The translations under genes were made by a program, and so were the position numbers. 64,000 nt of DNA from Seriola aureovittata (taxonomy: Eukaryota; Chordata; Actinopteri; Carangiformes; Carangidae), in NCBI RefSeq assembly GCF_021018895.1, contig NC_079382.1, positions 13,714,501 to 13,778,500 of the forward strand, written 5' to 3'. This document shows positions 13,203 through 25,339 of this stretch, in pieces (positions within the stretch are counted from its first letter, which is position 1; each line of letters begins with the position of its first letter). A model generated the notes under the pieces. The model ran no database searches and was not told where the DNA came from. It saw only the letters and a list, made by a program, of their open reading frames with translations.

Positions 13203-14744
13203 CCAGATTTTCCACATAATGCAGCCAAATGTACCGGGACAGAATCACATCGAAGTTTGACTGGAGTGTTTCCATATTTCGTGCTTCCTACAACCTGATG
13301 ACCGACAGAAAAACAACAATTATTTGAATAACTGATTATCAATTAATAATAAACATTCCCTGGTTCCAAATAAGAAATTATTTGTATCTTTGTAAATTTA
13401 ATATCTTTGGGTTTTAGACTGCTTGTTGGACAAAACAAGCATTATGGAGAAAAAAAGAAAATGAAAATGATTAATAGTTGGAACTATAAACGTTATACTT
13501 GTCAAATCAGGGATTGTCTGACAGGTGGACAGGGTGCGCATAAGAAACGAAAATATGGGAGAGAATTTACTAGATTGTATTCACAACTTCAGCTTGATCA
13601 TTTCTACATCCCTGAACATTTTCATTTCTTCTTCTCTCTCTTTTGTTTGGATGCAGTAACACACACTCCTCCCCTCTCTGCAGAGGTCTTTGTTGTATTC
13701 CTCCCAAACAGTTACAGCACCATGTAGGACAGCTCTACTCCTCCCTCCCTCCACTCTTCCAACCTGCTCTCGCTTTCTTTTTTTTAACTTTTAGTCAATC
13801 TCTCTCCAATCTGTCCCCAGCAGAGTGCCTTCTCTGCGGTGTCATTTTTCAGGACTTTCCTGCAGGACTTTGGGCTGCTGGGAATGGAGCCTGACTTGTC
13901 CATTAGTTAGATTAGCAGCTCTGTGGGGAGGCTCTGGTTCCCTCTCCCCTGGCCGGGACAGACAAAAGCTCTGGCTCTGCTTGCTATTGTACGGCTGTCA
14001 GTCTGAGCTGGTTGCTGCCAGAAAAAAACTCTGTCAAGCTTCAGTTCCACTTCCGTTAGCCAGGTCGAATCTTGTTAACACACTTGTAGTGTGTCCATAA
14101 TGAAAAATGGCTGTAATACTGTACTTTTTAATCATCTGTTGTATCACCAGTAATTCTATAATATTCTTGATTGCTGTGGTGTTGGTATGTTAACAGGTTA
14201 GTGTTGGATTTCTGTTGCTCTTTTTCGGACTTGATTGCTAACTTTAGTGTCAAACAAAATCAGCTGACTTAACAACATAATCATTTTAATGAGTCCTTGT
14301 GAAAGTGGCCTGAGGTGAATCAATCCATTTTTGGTTCTTGTTTTGGTGTTTTCGTCTTTGACCAATAAATTGTCCTGCCTGATAATTAAACTATTTATGG
14401 CTTTAGAAAGCAGTGGCAGCACACATGCCATTTATGGCTCTAACAGCCTCTTGTAGGCTGATCGTAAAACATGATGGGCCGGTTGTCTTTGCTGGTTGGC
14501 ATTATTTTTAAAAGCATTACAGAGTGTATGAGGGCGAGTGGCGACAAACTGTAGTTGAACACCGCCTCTGTGAAGAGAGCTGCATCGATCTTATCTAAGT
14601 CTATTAAAGAAATTGAATCCTGTCATAGTATTTTCTAATATATTGAACTTCTCGCTCATGTACGCCACTGCATTCAGATAAAAAAAAACCAAAAGGCAAA
14701 CAAACCTCTTGACTCAGAGTGTCCTTTCTCTGTCTCTTTTTCAG

Positions 14745-14820
14745 TCTTTGCAGAAAAATGGCCAGATCTCCAGCATGACCAGCCTGAATGGACACTCAGA
14801 GGACAACACCCTGGCAGAAG
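14745..14820 (+). CDS. akap12: akap12, alpha-isoform internal exon
   Basis: The exon encodes SLQKNGQISSMTSLNGH followed by SEDNTLAE, matching the LLQKNGQLSTING segment near the N-terminus of vertebrate AKAP12 alpha. The acceptor is tctgtctctttttcag. A second AG nine bases further on could serve as an alternative acceptor. The donor is gcagaag/gtgtgt. The exon is 76 nt: 25 codons plus one base, so it ends in phase 1. That base (g) joins the tt that opens the giant exon at 30634 to make Val, so the frame continues correctly. The myristoylated first exon is not in view. A 70-bp GT repeat starts 40 bases past the donor. Identity is from the family motif and the phase match; the exact 5' boundary is less certain. 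Confidence 0.85.
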
Positions 14821-14852
14821 GTGTGTTTATATACATATATACGTATATAAGA

Positions 14853-14860
<8 letters not shown>

Positions 14861-14930
<70 letters not shown>
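14861..14930. repeat. (GT)35 microsatellite beside the akap12 alpha exon donor
   Basis: A pure GT run preceded by about 30 bases of alternating TA and followed by GAGAGTGTGA-type sequence. It lies in the intron, 40 bases downstream of the donor at 14821. Confidence 0.97.
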
Positions 14931-14933
<3 letters not shown>

Positions 14934-15133
14934 AGTGTGAGTGTGAGAGAGAGACTGTGTCTCTTCTGTCAATAGCCTGTTGTGTATTTACACAGTGTGA
15001 CTTTGGGTGCTGTTCCTGTGGTCTGTGTGGTAAGTAGTGGCAATGTTTGTGTGTGTTTGTGTCTGGGATTTTGTACTGTTTCTTCAGCGGTGGCAGAAGG
15101 TAAGCTTGTTTGTGTGGGGTCAGTTTTCAGTCT

Positions 15134-15136
<3 letters not shown>

Positions 15137-15214
<78 letters not shown>
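15137..15214. repeat. (TG)39 microsatellite
   Basis: A pure TG run of about 78 bases, the second long TG tract within the same 400 bases of intron. Confidence 0.97.
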
Positions 15215-15215
<1 letters not shown>

Positions 15216-15520
15216 AAATTCTTGTCTGCAGATGTCTTCATGGCTCTGCAAGATCTACTTGATCCTAAACTAATCCCTTTGTCAACACACAGGGGACACC
15301 TACATGGGCTTTTCACATAGGAGCCACACACACACACACACACAGATACTCAACATACTCTCTCTCGCTCTCTCGCTCTCTCTCTGTTTCTCTCATTATT
15401 CTTAAACCCATCAGGTGAGACCATGGAAATGTTAACTCACATACAGTACATGCACCTGCTTTCTGAATTTATAAATTTGGTTTGTGATGCTTCAAGACAA
15501 ACGCAAGAAGTTTCTCTCAG

Positions 15521-15571
15521 AACCGCCCAATGCCAAATCGTCTTTTGTAGCAGAAGCTAATGGACACAAAG
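15521..15571 (+). CDS. akap12: Candidate akap12 cassette exon (51 nt, in phase)
   Basis: A polypyrimidine acceptor (gtttctctcag) precedes 51 nt ending cacaaag/gtaggg, a good donor. Entered in phase 1, as the exon at 14745-14820 would leave it, it reads EPPNAKSSFVAEANGHK with no stop. It exits in phase 1, matching the giant exon. The length is a multiple of three, so inclusion or skipping leaves the frame intact. Human AKAP12 alpha has extra residues (an NGQ-rich segment) between the KNGQ block and the giant-exon start, so an exon here is reasonable. I have no transcript evidence; a chance open frame with splice-like ends is possible. A weaker acceptor at 15496 would give 75 nt, also in phase. 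Confidence 0.45.
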
Positions 15572-18500
15572 GTAGGGCTCATTTGTCTCATTGTTTACAG
15601 TAATGGACTATTCAAAATGTTGCTCTTATAAAGTGGAAATATCTAAAGAGGACTGTGGTCTTGTGGAAGATTTAAACCTTAGATAATCACTTCCCAGTAA
15701 TAAACTGGATCAACTTTATGTGCACTGACCTGCCCTGTCCATCTCCTATCTCCAAGGCTGCGTTTGTTTATTTTCATTGTCATTTCTATCGTGTCTCCCT
15801 CAGTCTGGGAGGGCTGCAGGGGCGTGTACGCCCTCCCCAAATATTTAGCAGGCCGTGACCCAGGCCCCGCACAAAGCAACCTGCGCACATCATAATATGT
15901 TATAGCCCAGGGGAAGGAGTAACCCAATACTACTTAAAACACTGAAATATGTCACATAGCCCTTTGTCAAATAACCTATTTAATAAGATATTTAATGAAG
16001 CGATCCTGTCCGTTCACAGAGTAACCCGATACCCTGCTCAGAGTATATGAGTTGATGTGGCATGTAGACTGGTGGAGACGAATTTGGTTGTTGAAGTAGT
16101 TGCGCCTGTGGACGTGTACTGTAAGTTAATTAGTAACATGGAAAGATATAGAACAGAAACAAGGGGAACCACATATTTACATTGTCAGGAATGCTTAAAT
16201 CTTGTTCACTTACACATAGACCAACAGAGGCTGCAGACCACTCCATTTCCTGTCCAAAAAAAACCAACTCTTACTTTATTCTCTAACGGAGATCAATGTG
16301 TGAAGGTTTTCAGGCAGAGATAACATGCAATATTACTTTCTGGCTTGGATACAAGTCACCAAAATCATTTCTGAAAAACTGTTGTAAATTTTAATTTGAT
16401 TTCATTTCCACCTGTCTCTTACCGCTTGTGAGTTCATCATACTTGTCGCCAAGTGATTTGACGCTAATCATGCTAAATTAATATGCAGCGGCCCTGCCCG
16501 CCTCGCAACGACTTTCCCTTCTGATATTAAAATCCTGCCAACCAGCGCCAAGTGAATGTTCTGATGCTTATACTTTACGAGATCACAAAAGTCGATGTGC
16601 TCAAAAACGGAAAAACCTACCTGAACCCAACATTCATATTTTAACCTGAGGAGATTGTATTTAAACCCAACCTCACTACACGCAAATAGAAATATTATAC
16701 ATGTAATTTTTCCTGAACTTTACAGTTCACACTCTTTTTCTCGACTCAAAATAACATATTTGTCCCTCACGTGATGAGAGCTGAAGGCAGATCCGCTCAG
16801 TGTACCCTAAAACAGACTCGTGGCAGTTATAGCAGGACCCTACTTGACCTGTTTTGATTGGAAAATGAAGCCGTGAAATTTGAACTGACTGATCAATCAA
16901 CACACCAGCTGACTGAGCCTGGCACTCTCACTTGCAAGAATAAAAATGACACAAACAACAGAAAACAAGTTGTGAAAGAGCTTCAAGGCAACAGATTGAA
17001 GGAGTGCAGGGGAGTGAAAGGAAGGGAGTTACAAAATAGAGTGAGGACAGAGACGATAGAGGTTTCACATCCCAGCACTGCTCTACCTCTAGTGCAGCCT
17101 GATAAAGACAGCAGAGCATTGTGGGAGACAGGAAGAGAAGAGGGATCTCTCTGATAACAACATAAAACAACAAAAGACGAGCTGCAGATCAAAAGACTGA
17201 CACATGAGCAAATGCACACACACATACACATACACACACACACACATGTGTGCAATCTTTCCCTATCAGGCATGCCAGAGTGTTTTCAGTTAAAGGACCA
17301 GCCCAAAACACGTCACACAGCAGCCTGAATAACATGTAGCAACTTTGAGTGAGATAATAACTCACATTTTTTGTTCTGTTCTGCTTAATCCTGGACTCCT
17401 CTGTATGGGCACTTTAGTAGCAACATCAGTTAGACTAAGTATGGTTTGCCTGTATGAATGTGTGATGAGCAAGAACAGGCATATGTACGTTGCACTAAAT
17501 ATATTTGCCTCTTATCATCTGTCATGGGGTGTTTAATTCAGTTACTGAAACTATTTGTTTTAAATGATACAAGAGTATGAGGAGGGTGTGGAGTTACTTT
17601 TTCCAGAGTGTCCACCATCCCGTTTGAGAACCCAAACACTGAATCTGCTGGTTCACACAAGGTGACTGTGCCCTGCAAAGGGAGGGGTGTGGAAACAGTT
17701 CTAATTTGGTTAACGAGAAATCCTGAAAATGCAGCTAAATAAGAAAAAAGAATTGCATGAATGGCTGAATCCAAGCTCAGAGTGGCTTATTTTTTGTATG
17801 GTTGTTGGTCTTTTTGAAAAGGGAACGTGTGGTTGCTGTCTCTTTTCCTGCTCGGCAGAGACTTTGGGACTTCTTATCAGTTTTGCATAAAACATGGAAT
17901 TGGCTGAAACACTGATTGAAAATCATTCTCTAAGTCTGTTTTAACCTTCTTTATGTGCCAGATTGGCTGAGAAAGCACAGACAGGAGGCCTGAGGCTCTG
18001 AGAGTTTACAGCAGGTTATTTGACAGAAAGGAACAGAATAAATATTACATGGAAATAGAGTTTTGAGGGAACAACTCAGAAAATGCTTCTTTGCCAGAGA
18101 GAAGAGGGAGGCAAGGAAAGAGCCAGAGCCCGAAGGAGTAAAAATACATAAGGATGAAGAGAGAGAAAGACATTAACACACAGTCAGCCATTAATGACCA
18201 ACATTCCTAGGAATACTCAAAATGAGACATCTTATCTCTTTAGTTTCTATCAGACTAAAACCAGTCTCTCTGACTTGATTTCTTTTTGTTTACCACAGTG
18301 AATAATGCGTTATCAATCTTTTCACACGTTAATCTCATTATTAACAGTAATAATTGGTGTCTTTGTCTTCCGTGTAGATGTGCATGCAAGTCTGCATGTG
18401 TGAATGTGCGTTTGAGTTGCTAGTTTCAAGGGTGTGGGCGTATGGGGTGCAGTGGCAGCCCGAAGAATGACATCATAGCTGATTTAATCCACTGGCCGGA

Positions 18501-20502
18501 GAGTCGCCGCTCCGTCCCAGATGGCTCACAGGCTGCAAAAGAGGACAGATGAAGTTTTCTGGATGGCTAGAGAGGGAAATAATGCTGACTATGCGAGTGT
18601 GTTAGTGTGCTCGTTGCAGTTTGTGTTTATTTGTAGGAATGCCGGACGTCAGTCATAAGTCGAATGCTGCATATCTGTTTGTTTCATCCTACTCACGGGA
18701 CCACGTGGGTGTGTTTCACCACATTAAATCGATTCATTTAGTTCATTCACTAAAGTTTGTGTAGAAAACTGGCGTCAGATAGCGCACTATAAGTTGTTAG
18801 TCCAAGAGAGGAATAGTGTTGAATTTCAGTGTAGTGTGAGTGTTTGCAGCTTCCCTTTAGCTCATATCATCATGAACCACCGAAGCTCTTTGGGGGTTTT
18901 TAAGCCACGCATCAGCATTTGGAAAATGGTGCTAAGGACTGTGGCAACTTGTACTGGACACTCATTATTTTATTCTCATATTTTTTACATTTTATAGACT
19001 AAACAATAAAATTATTCAGTGAAACAATAATGGATAGAAAGTATTAATTAATAATGAAAGCAAATTGTTGCTAAACCCCCCAATTTTGCTGCTACACACA
19101 TGTAGCAGTCCAAGTCTGTCAAAAAGTTTGACAGATTTTTTAAAATGCTGTTGGTCCCAGGTGTGTCAGAAATTGTCCGAAATTATTACCTAGAGTCTCT
19201 TTGTGCTACATTTTAATCTTCTGGCTGCAGGTGTAAACTTTTACAGGGTGGAAGTATTGCACTCTGTGTGTACTGTAAGTATGTGCGTGTGTGTGTTTAT
19301 ATGTGTGGCCATGATTTCATTCCAGGATGGACTTACTCAGACTCGACTCCGGGGACGTACATAGTCGCGTTGCCAAAATGTTCATCATGCCTGTGGAAGG
19401 GACCTCTCCCTTCACTTAAGCTCTGTCTGATCTCCGCCAATATGGATTCACGCTGTATATTCATCATAACACAATCCAGCTGCCAGATTGCTCCTTCTGG
19501 ACTTTTGCCCATTTTCCTTTTACATTCCTGCTGACAATGCTCATTATGGTCGAAGACTCCTATTAAGATGTTCTGCATCTTTTTCTACTTTACTTAAACT
19601 ATAGGAATTGTACCGTCTTTGGTTTGTACTGTGTGCAGACACTGATCCATCAACCAGAGATCAGGATGATTTCTCTCCCGTCAGAGAAAGGAAGAGATCC
19701 CAGAGGAAAGTGTTAGAGGGGCAGAGTTTTAGATTGGAGTGCTTGAAAGCCTCTCAGTCCCTCAAGATCCATCACTGTCTGGCCATTTGTTCAATTATGT
19801 TTTATTCAGTCATTGTGTATCGGGTGCTTTAAGGATACACTTCTGGACAGTAGAGAGTAAGAGAACTCTATTAAAAAGCTGCAATTTGTCAACAGTTGTC
19901 TCAGCCTCTAAACTGATCAGCTTTTGAAATTAAGCTTGAGTGACTTCTGACAGTCCATATAATCAGCAATATAATATAGCAAATAATCCTGATGAGCTGA
20001 TGGCAAGCTGATCAAAAATCAAATCCCTTTGCTGGCTGCGCCTGCCAAGACAAAGACAGACAATTGCCATCAGATGGTCTATTAAAACAGTCTGCTGAGA
20101 GACTATACAGTTATGCTCCCTTACCAAATGTCACAACCTCAAGTGCACTTGAAATAACAAAAGTTAGATATAAAAGTAATTAATTAGAAATCCATCAGCT
20201 AAGCTAAGTAAACTGCAATAATTTATTTTTTGTTTTGTTTAATTTTTTTCGTTCCACTTGCCCAAACTTATTAGACATCCAGCAGACATTGAGCAAAGGT
20301 AGCATTCATTTGGAGTCGTATTTCTGGCCACCTGATAAGTGTGAGTCCGGTATTCCCTCTCTACCAACTCCTGGGGGAAATATCTGGCTCTTTAGCAGCT
20401 AAATGTTCAGCTTTATTCTCTGGCTAGTTGATAACTTTGTCGGCTGTTTGTTGCTATCGGACAGTGACGTGACGGGCTGGGGCGAGCTGGTTAGCGTGCT
20501 AA

Positions 20503-20639
20503 CTTCAGTAGAAGAAAAGACATGATAGAGATAAGAGTTATTTGCGTTGCTTTCCACTACTGGAGACAGTTTGGTTCTGAAGTCATAATGTTTCTTCTAG
20601 ACTGCTAAATAAGCAGCTATTAATGCTAACACTGGCTCT
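20503..20639 (+). repeat. Interspersed repeat, copy A
   Basis: Its sequence (for example ttcagtagaagaaaagac and gctttccactactggagaca) recurs in reverse complement at 23264-23426 with scattered differences. The family is not named; the wording resembles repeats common in fish genomes. The copy probably extends further left, to about 20.3 kb. Confidence 0.65.
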
Positions 20640-23144
20640 TGGAAGGAGTGCATCAACCAAATCAAATCAAACCATTTGTGATAACTAAACTAACCAGTTC
20701 AGCAGGAATCAAACAATAGTCCTACAGGGGTGAAAATTACAGTAATAAGGTCAAACTCATGGTAGGCTCCCAACAGGGCTCTCAGACCCCCAGGACCCAC
20801 TCGTCTCCGCAGGTGCTCATCTTTCCCGGCATCAGGGAACCTAATCTCCTTCCTCAACCCCTAACCTCCCCCAGGCACATGGAGGATTGAGAGAATGGAC
20901 CAGGAATGTGACAGACCCCTCCTTCTCCTCCTTCTTTAATAGTGTTATGGCCTCTTTTGCAATGGGGCAAGTATCTATATACTATAATAAGTAATTTTTA
21001 CCCTGCAATTAATGATAAAATCTTCTCTAAATAAGTGCCAAGAATGTGTCAGTGAGGTGAGGTTTTTCACTTGTGTCTGATGCAAGAATTAAATGTAATC
21101 TTCTTGGTACCGGATACTTGATACTCCAGCGCTCTGCCTCGCTCCACCTTTACTTAAGTTACCAACATTTGTTTCAAGAAAAGTCCAAGAACAACTGAAA
21201 TTGTTGTGGAAACAACTGGAATTATCTCACTCCGCTGGCTCTTTTTGAGGAAAAATTAGATTTAAACACCCAGTTGAGATTAAATGACTTGTTGAGATGA
21301 ACAATTTTTTGAGTGTAGATTTAAGCACAAATTAGTGGATCTCTGCCAAATCCTAATGTTAAACAGAGCGGCACATGAGACTGAGGTAAGGGAGATGGAT
21401 AAGGAGCCAGAGAGAGTAATTGTGAGGAACATTTTTGGTTAAGTTCTCATGAAATACAGCTGGGTAGTGAGTGGGAACCCTTTCTTTTGCCACACAGGGA
21501 GGGGAGAAGAGCCACTTTTTGGGGTTGAGCAAGATTTGAGAGCTGTATTTTTATCAGCAACATATTTTCAAACACTTCTCTCCATTATTCAGTACAAAGC
21601 TTCAACTCAGCCTGAATAAACACAACCATTTGAAAACATATCAAAGATTACATCCTTGTCAACCCAGCTTGATTATTTGATAGTTGACAAGCAGACAAGT
21701 ACTTTTCTCTTAGACTTTGGCTTTGTAAATGCTCCAAGAGGGGATTCATTAGATCTCCACTCCCCTATTTTTAAAATCCAGTGTTCACTGGAAGACAAGA
21801 TGATGCATAACAACAACTGGAATGCCAAATTGCCGGTGCAAATATTTCAGGAATGCAGAGAAAGTGAAGACAAGTATAACAGATGGCAAAGGCTGGCTAA
21901 ACATACTCCTCTGGAAGCTGGTGTAGCTGCTCCTCACCCAAATTTAAAAGCACCCTTTTTGTCGTAAAAACAAAGGACTATAAATGGACAGCTAGCAAGA
22001 CTGTCAGTAATCTTGGATTTAATTGTAGGCAGTTGCAAGCAAGATCATTTTGGCTTTGTGGACCTTCTTCTCCTCAATCCTGAAAGCAGTAAACATGAGC
22101 CTCCATTGTTTGAGGAGAAAAATAAAAAGATTGTTACAAAATACTGGAATCTGAGACATCACAGCTAGTGTTCCTGTCATCATGCGACATCACTTGATGT
22201 ACGGACATGATCTGAGTGAGAAAAGGCGGAAAGGTTTCTGGACAGACTGTGCAGAGTACAGAACGAAGTGTACCTCGAGGAAACGTGCAAAAGGAAGAGG
22301 AAACAGTGATGTCAAGAAATGACTGTTTCCTGTCCGACATTCTTATCCATCCCTCCGGCCCACACAAAACTGGAGGAGTGGTGGGATAGTGGGGAGGGGG
22401 CTCGTGAGGAGAAAAGACTCAGGGGGAAAGTGGTGGAGGGGGAGAAGGATAAAAGAGGACTGAAGTGTCGATTTGGGACCAAAAAAAAAAAAAGGATGGT
22501 GTGAGAAGAGGAGAAAATAATGGAAAAATGGAGAAGAAAGGAAAAGTACTGAATGAAAAATAATCTCTGATCTTTCACACACTCACAACCCTTGTTTCCC
22601 TTTCCTCCAATTATTTCAACATCATCCTATCCCGTTCTTGGAAGAGTAGGAGGCGTTTTCTTCTGAGCTGTCCGATGATGTCATGCACTTCTTTAGAGGC
22701 TACAAAAAGCCCTTCTGCCCACGCAGAACCCCAACCCCCCACCCGCCCGACCATTCAAGACCCCTCCTCAAACATTCCTGAACTCAGGCACGTTTTCAAA
22801 TCTATTGAGATATGTTGGGCGTCACCCCCTCAGACTTGGCCCTGTGTTATATTGACCAGTATGAAGCACTCACTTTATTTACTGTTGTGATGGGAGTCAG
22901 TTTTAGTCAAATTACTGTTTAATCAATATAAGAGAAATTATCATATTGCACTCTCTGACAGTTTCGTAGTCAGCTAGTTTCAGCTATGTGATGTTTACAG
23001 TGAGTGAAATATTCATTTTCATACGTCTGCCCCAGATGTCTCGTGCATCATTTTATACACATTTCCCCAAAGTTCAAACATGACAAGACATGTTTGGGGT
23101 CTTCGGAAACTCTGGGATCTTACTCAAACTTTGAGCGAATGCGA

Positions 23145-23230
23145 TTAGTCAATTAATTTGATCAACTGATTTACAGAAAACTAAACCAACAACTATTTTG
23201 CGAAACGATTAATTGTTTGAATGATTTTGA
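23145..23230. repeat. Degraded hAT-like MITE fragment
   Basis: Contains the phrase pattern of fish non-autonomous hAT elements: alternating gatta/attaa blocks around accaacaactattttgcg and ending acgattaattg. No intact terminal repeats are seen. Confidence 0.45.
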
Positions 23231-23263
23231 AAGGAGCTATTTTTAAGTTTTGCTATTGCTACA

Positions 23264-23426
23264 TAGCCAACATTAGCATTAACACCTCTTTACTTACCAG
23301 TCTCGAAAATATGTTGTGAGTTTAGCATCAAACTTCATTCTTTTACTCACCAAGAGCTGTCTCTGGCGGTGGAAAGGAACGCCAATATCAACTCTTCTTT
23401 CTATCACGTCTTTTCTTCTACTGAAC
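23264..23426 (-). repeat. Interspersed repeat, copy B (inverted relative to copy A)
   Basis: The reverse complement contains ttcagtagaagaaaagac, ttggcgttcctttccacc and gttaatgctaatgttggct, each matching copy A at 20503-20639 with a few changes. Confidence 0.65.
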
Positions 23427-25339
23427 TTAGCCCCTAACTTAGGGGTTAATCAAATTAGCACTGAGACCAATAGGGAAGAAAAACATTAGTGTGAATGTAG
23501 AGAATTATACTATTGATTTTATTGACAATGAGGGACTAAGGCGTACAGTAGAGGCAGTGTTATCAGGCCGTGGTGATATACAGACACACTTGTTAGCAGC
23601 ATACATTCAGACCACCATTGTCTTCCAAGTGCAAGATGAACCATGTAGATTCTTTACAGCTCAGTGCAGCCTGAAGCTATGTGTGTGTGCCAAAATTAAA
23701 ATCTCTCTGTATGTATGGAAGTCCAGGAATGTAACTGATGTGTTGTGTGTGAGTCATATGAAGGAAGTTGGGAGGGAAAAGGAAGTTGTGGACTGACCCA
23801 ACTCTTACATTCCCTTCGGTCTGACTCACTGTCCATTCAGCTTAATTTACAGTCATATAATCATTATGTCACGTAGTATATAAAAAAAAGTGTAAAACCT
23901 ACCAGATGAGTCACTGCAATAACAGAAAGCTGGAATGTCAGAATGAAATTCTTTGTAAATGACTGTGATCAAGTGAATGAGTATTTCATGACATAGCCAT
24001 AGGATTGAACTATAACTCTCTGAAACTTAATGATGCATAGATGGAATACAATTATATACTTAGACTAAGTTACAGAAACTAGCGAATAGACTAGAAATGC
24101 CAGCCTTGCACAACCTAATTTGTTCCTTGCAAAAGAGAAGCAAGCATTTATCCGTAATGTTATAAAAAAGTTATTTCATTATACTGAAACTTTTTCCTAA
24201 ATAAAATATATCTCATTAGATTTGTGAATATCTTCTGTCCTTCCTCTCCAATCTGTTCTCTTCCTATTATTGCCAGCTCTGATAAAAAAAAAAACAAAAC
24301 CATGAAGCTTTCTATTCATGGGCAAAGACCTTGGTATTCACACCCCTCTCCATTCAGTGAATCTGAAGAAACTCACAGGAAGTGGGGTCAATGAGAAAAT
24401 GAGATGATTTGTTTCACCCATGTTTTGTCTGATCATGGGTTCTCTCGTTTACTTGTGTATTGGAAATTTGAGACTAAAAATGACACTTGATTTTTGAGCC
24501 TAGACTTGTTGAATACATTTTAAAGCATTCGGGTAAGGGGGCTGCTTCCAGACGGTACTTGATTACTGCTGTTATCACCTATTTGGGAGCCCTCTAGATG
24601 GAATTCACACATTCCTCTGGGACAATGCTGAAGTGTGACAGATCTGATTATGCTGGTATTTACCTGAGTATTTATCTGCATTCCTTCTAGCCCCCCCTCT
24701 CCCAGACAAAAGCTGAATTAAATGTGTCTGTATTTGGAGTAATTGAGAGGGGCCTATTAACATTCAAAGGGGGCAGGCGACAACTCGATGGCATCCATGG
24801 TTTGGGTTGAGGCCCTGGGTATGAACTCTGCCTCCAACAAGAACATGTTTGTAGTGTTTTTTTGGAAAAGTGCAGTGAAGAAAGTTTTTTTTATTTTATC
24901 AATTTTGCCTTAAAGAGAAAAAAAATCACACATTTTCAATTAGGAACAAATAGAGAAAGTTTTGTGTCCAAACTAAATCCTGAAGTTCCCTCTGGTTTGC
25001 CTTTGTCAACATTTCTCTACATGACTAGTTACTTGAGCCATGAGATAAGGGGGGAGCCTGGTTGCCTCCTGAAAAAGGGGAGTAGAGGGGGGAAAGGTGG
25101 GGTGGGTGCATTAGACTGGTTTCCAGATGCTTTAAAGAAAAAAAGTGTGTGAGAATATGTCTTTTGAGGACACATATGGTTACTAAGGCCACAGAGCCTT
25201 AAGTTATCAAGGCCCCCCTAACCCCTGAGCCCCCACCCCAAAGAAACAATGTGTATGAGGTTGTGTGAGTAACACGGTGGGGGGGTGGGGGGGTTATGTG
25301 GAGCTTTTACATGTACAATAGTGGACAACAAATGCTTCC

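Larger units (their letters stand above)
5241..14744. other. Non-coding stretch left of the akap12 alpha exon
   Basis: About 9.5 kb with no recognised coding exon. It contains a CA tract, a polypyrimidine stretch near 8.73-8.88 kb, an interrupted GT tract near 13.16 kb and a moderately GC-rich block at about 12.0-12.5 kb of unknown role. Reading frames of 60-130 codons occur but are not conserved-looking and lack a plausible gene context. It is most simply akap12 intron sequence. Confidence 0.5.

Noticed and set aside
13825..14100. Possible akap12 alpha first exon upstream of 14745
   Set aside because: No ATG opening an MGAG-type myristoylation motif was found here or elsewhere to the left, so the first alpha exon is assumed to lie outside the window.
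21656..21967. 103-codon plus-strand frame in the akap12 intron
   Set aside because: No family recognised, no flanking splice signals that fit the akap12 phase, and no promoter evidence.
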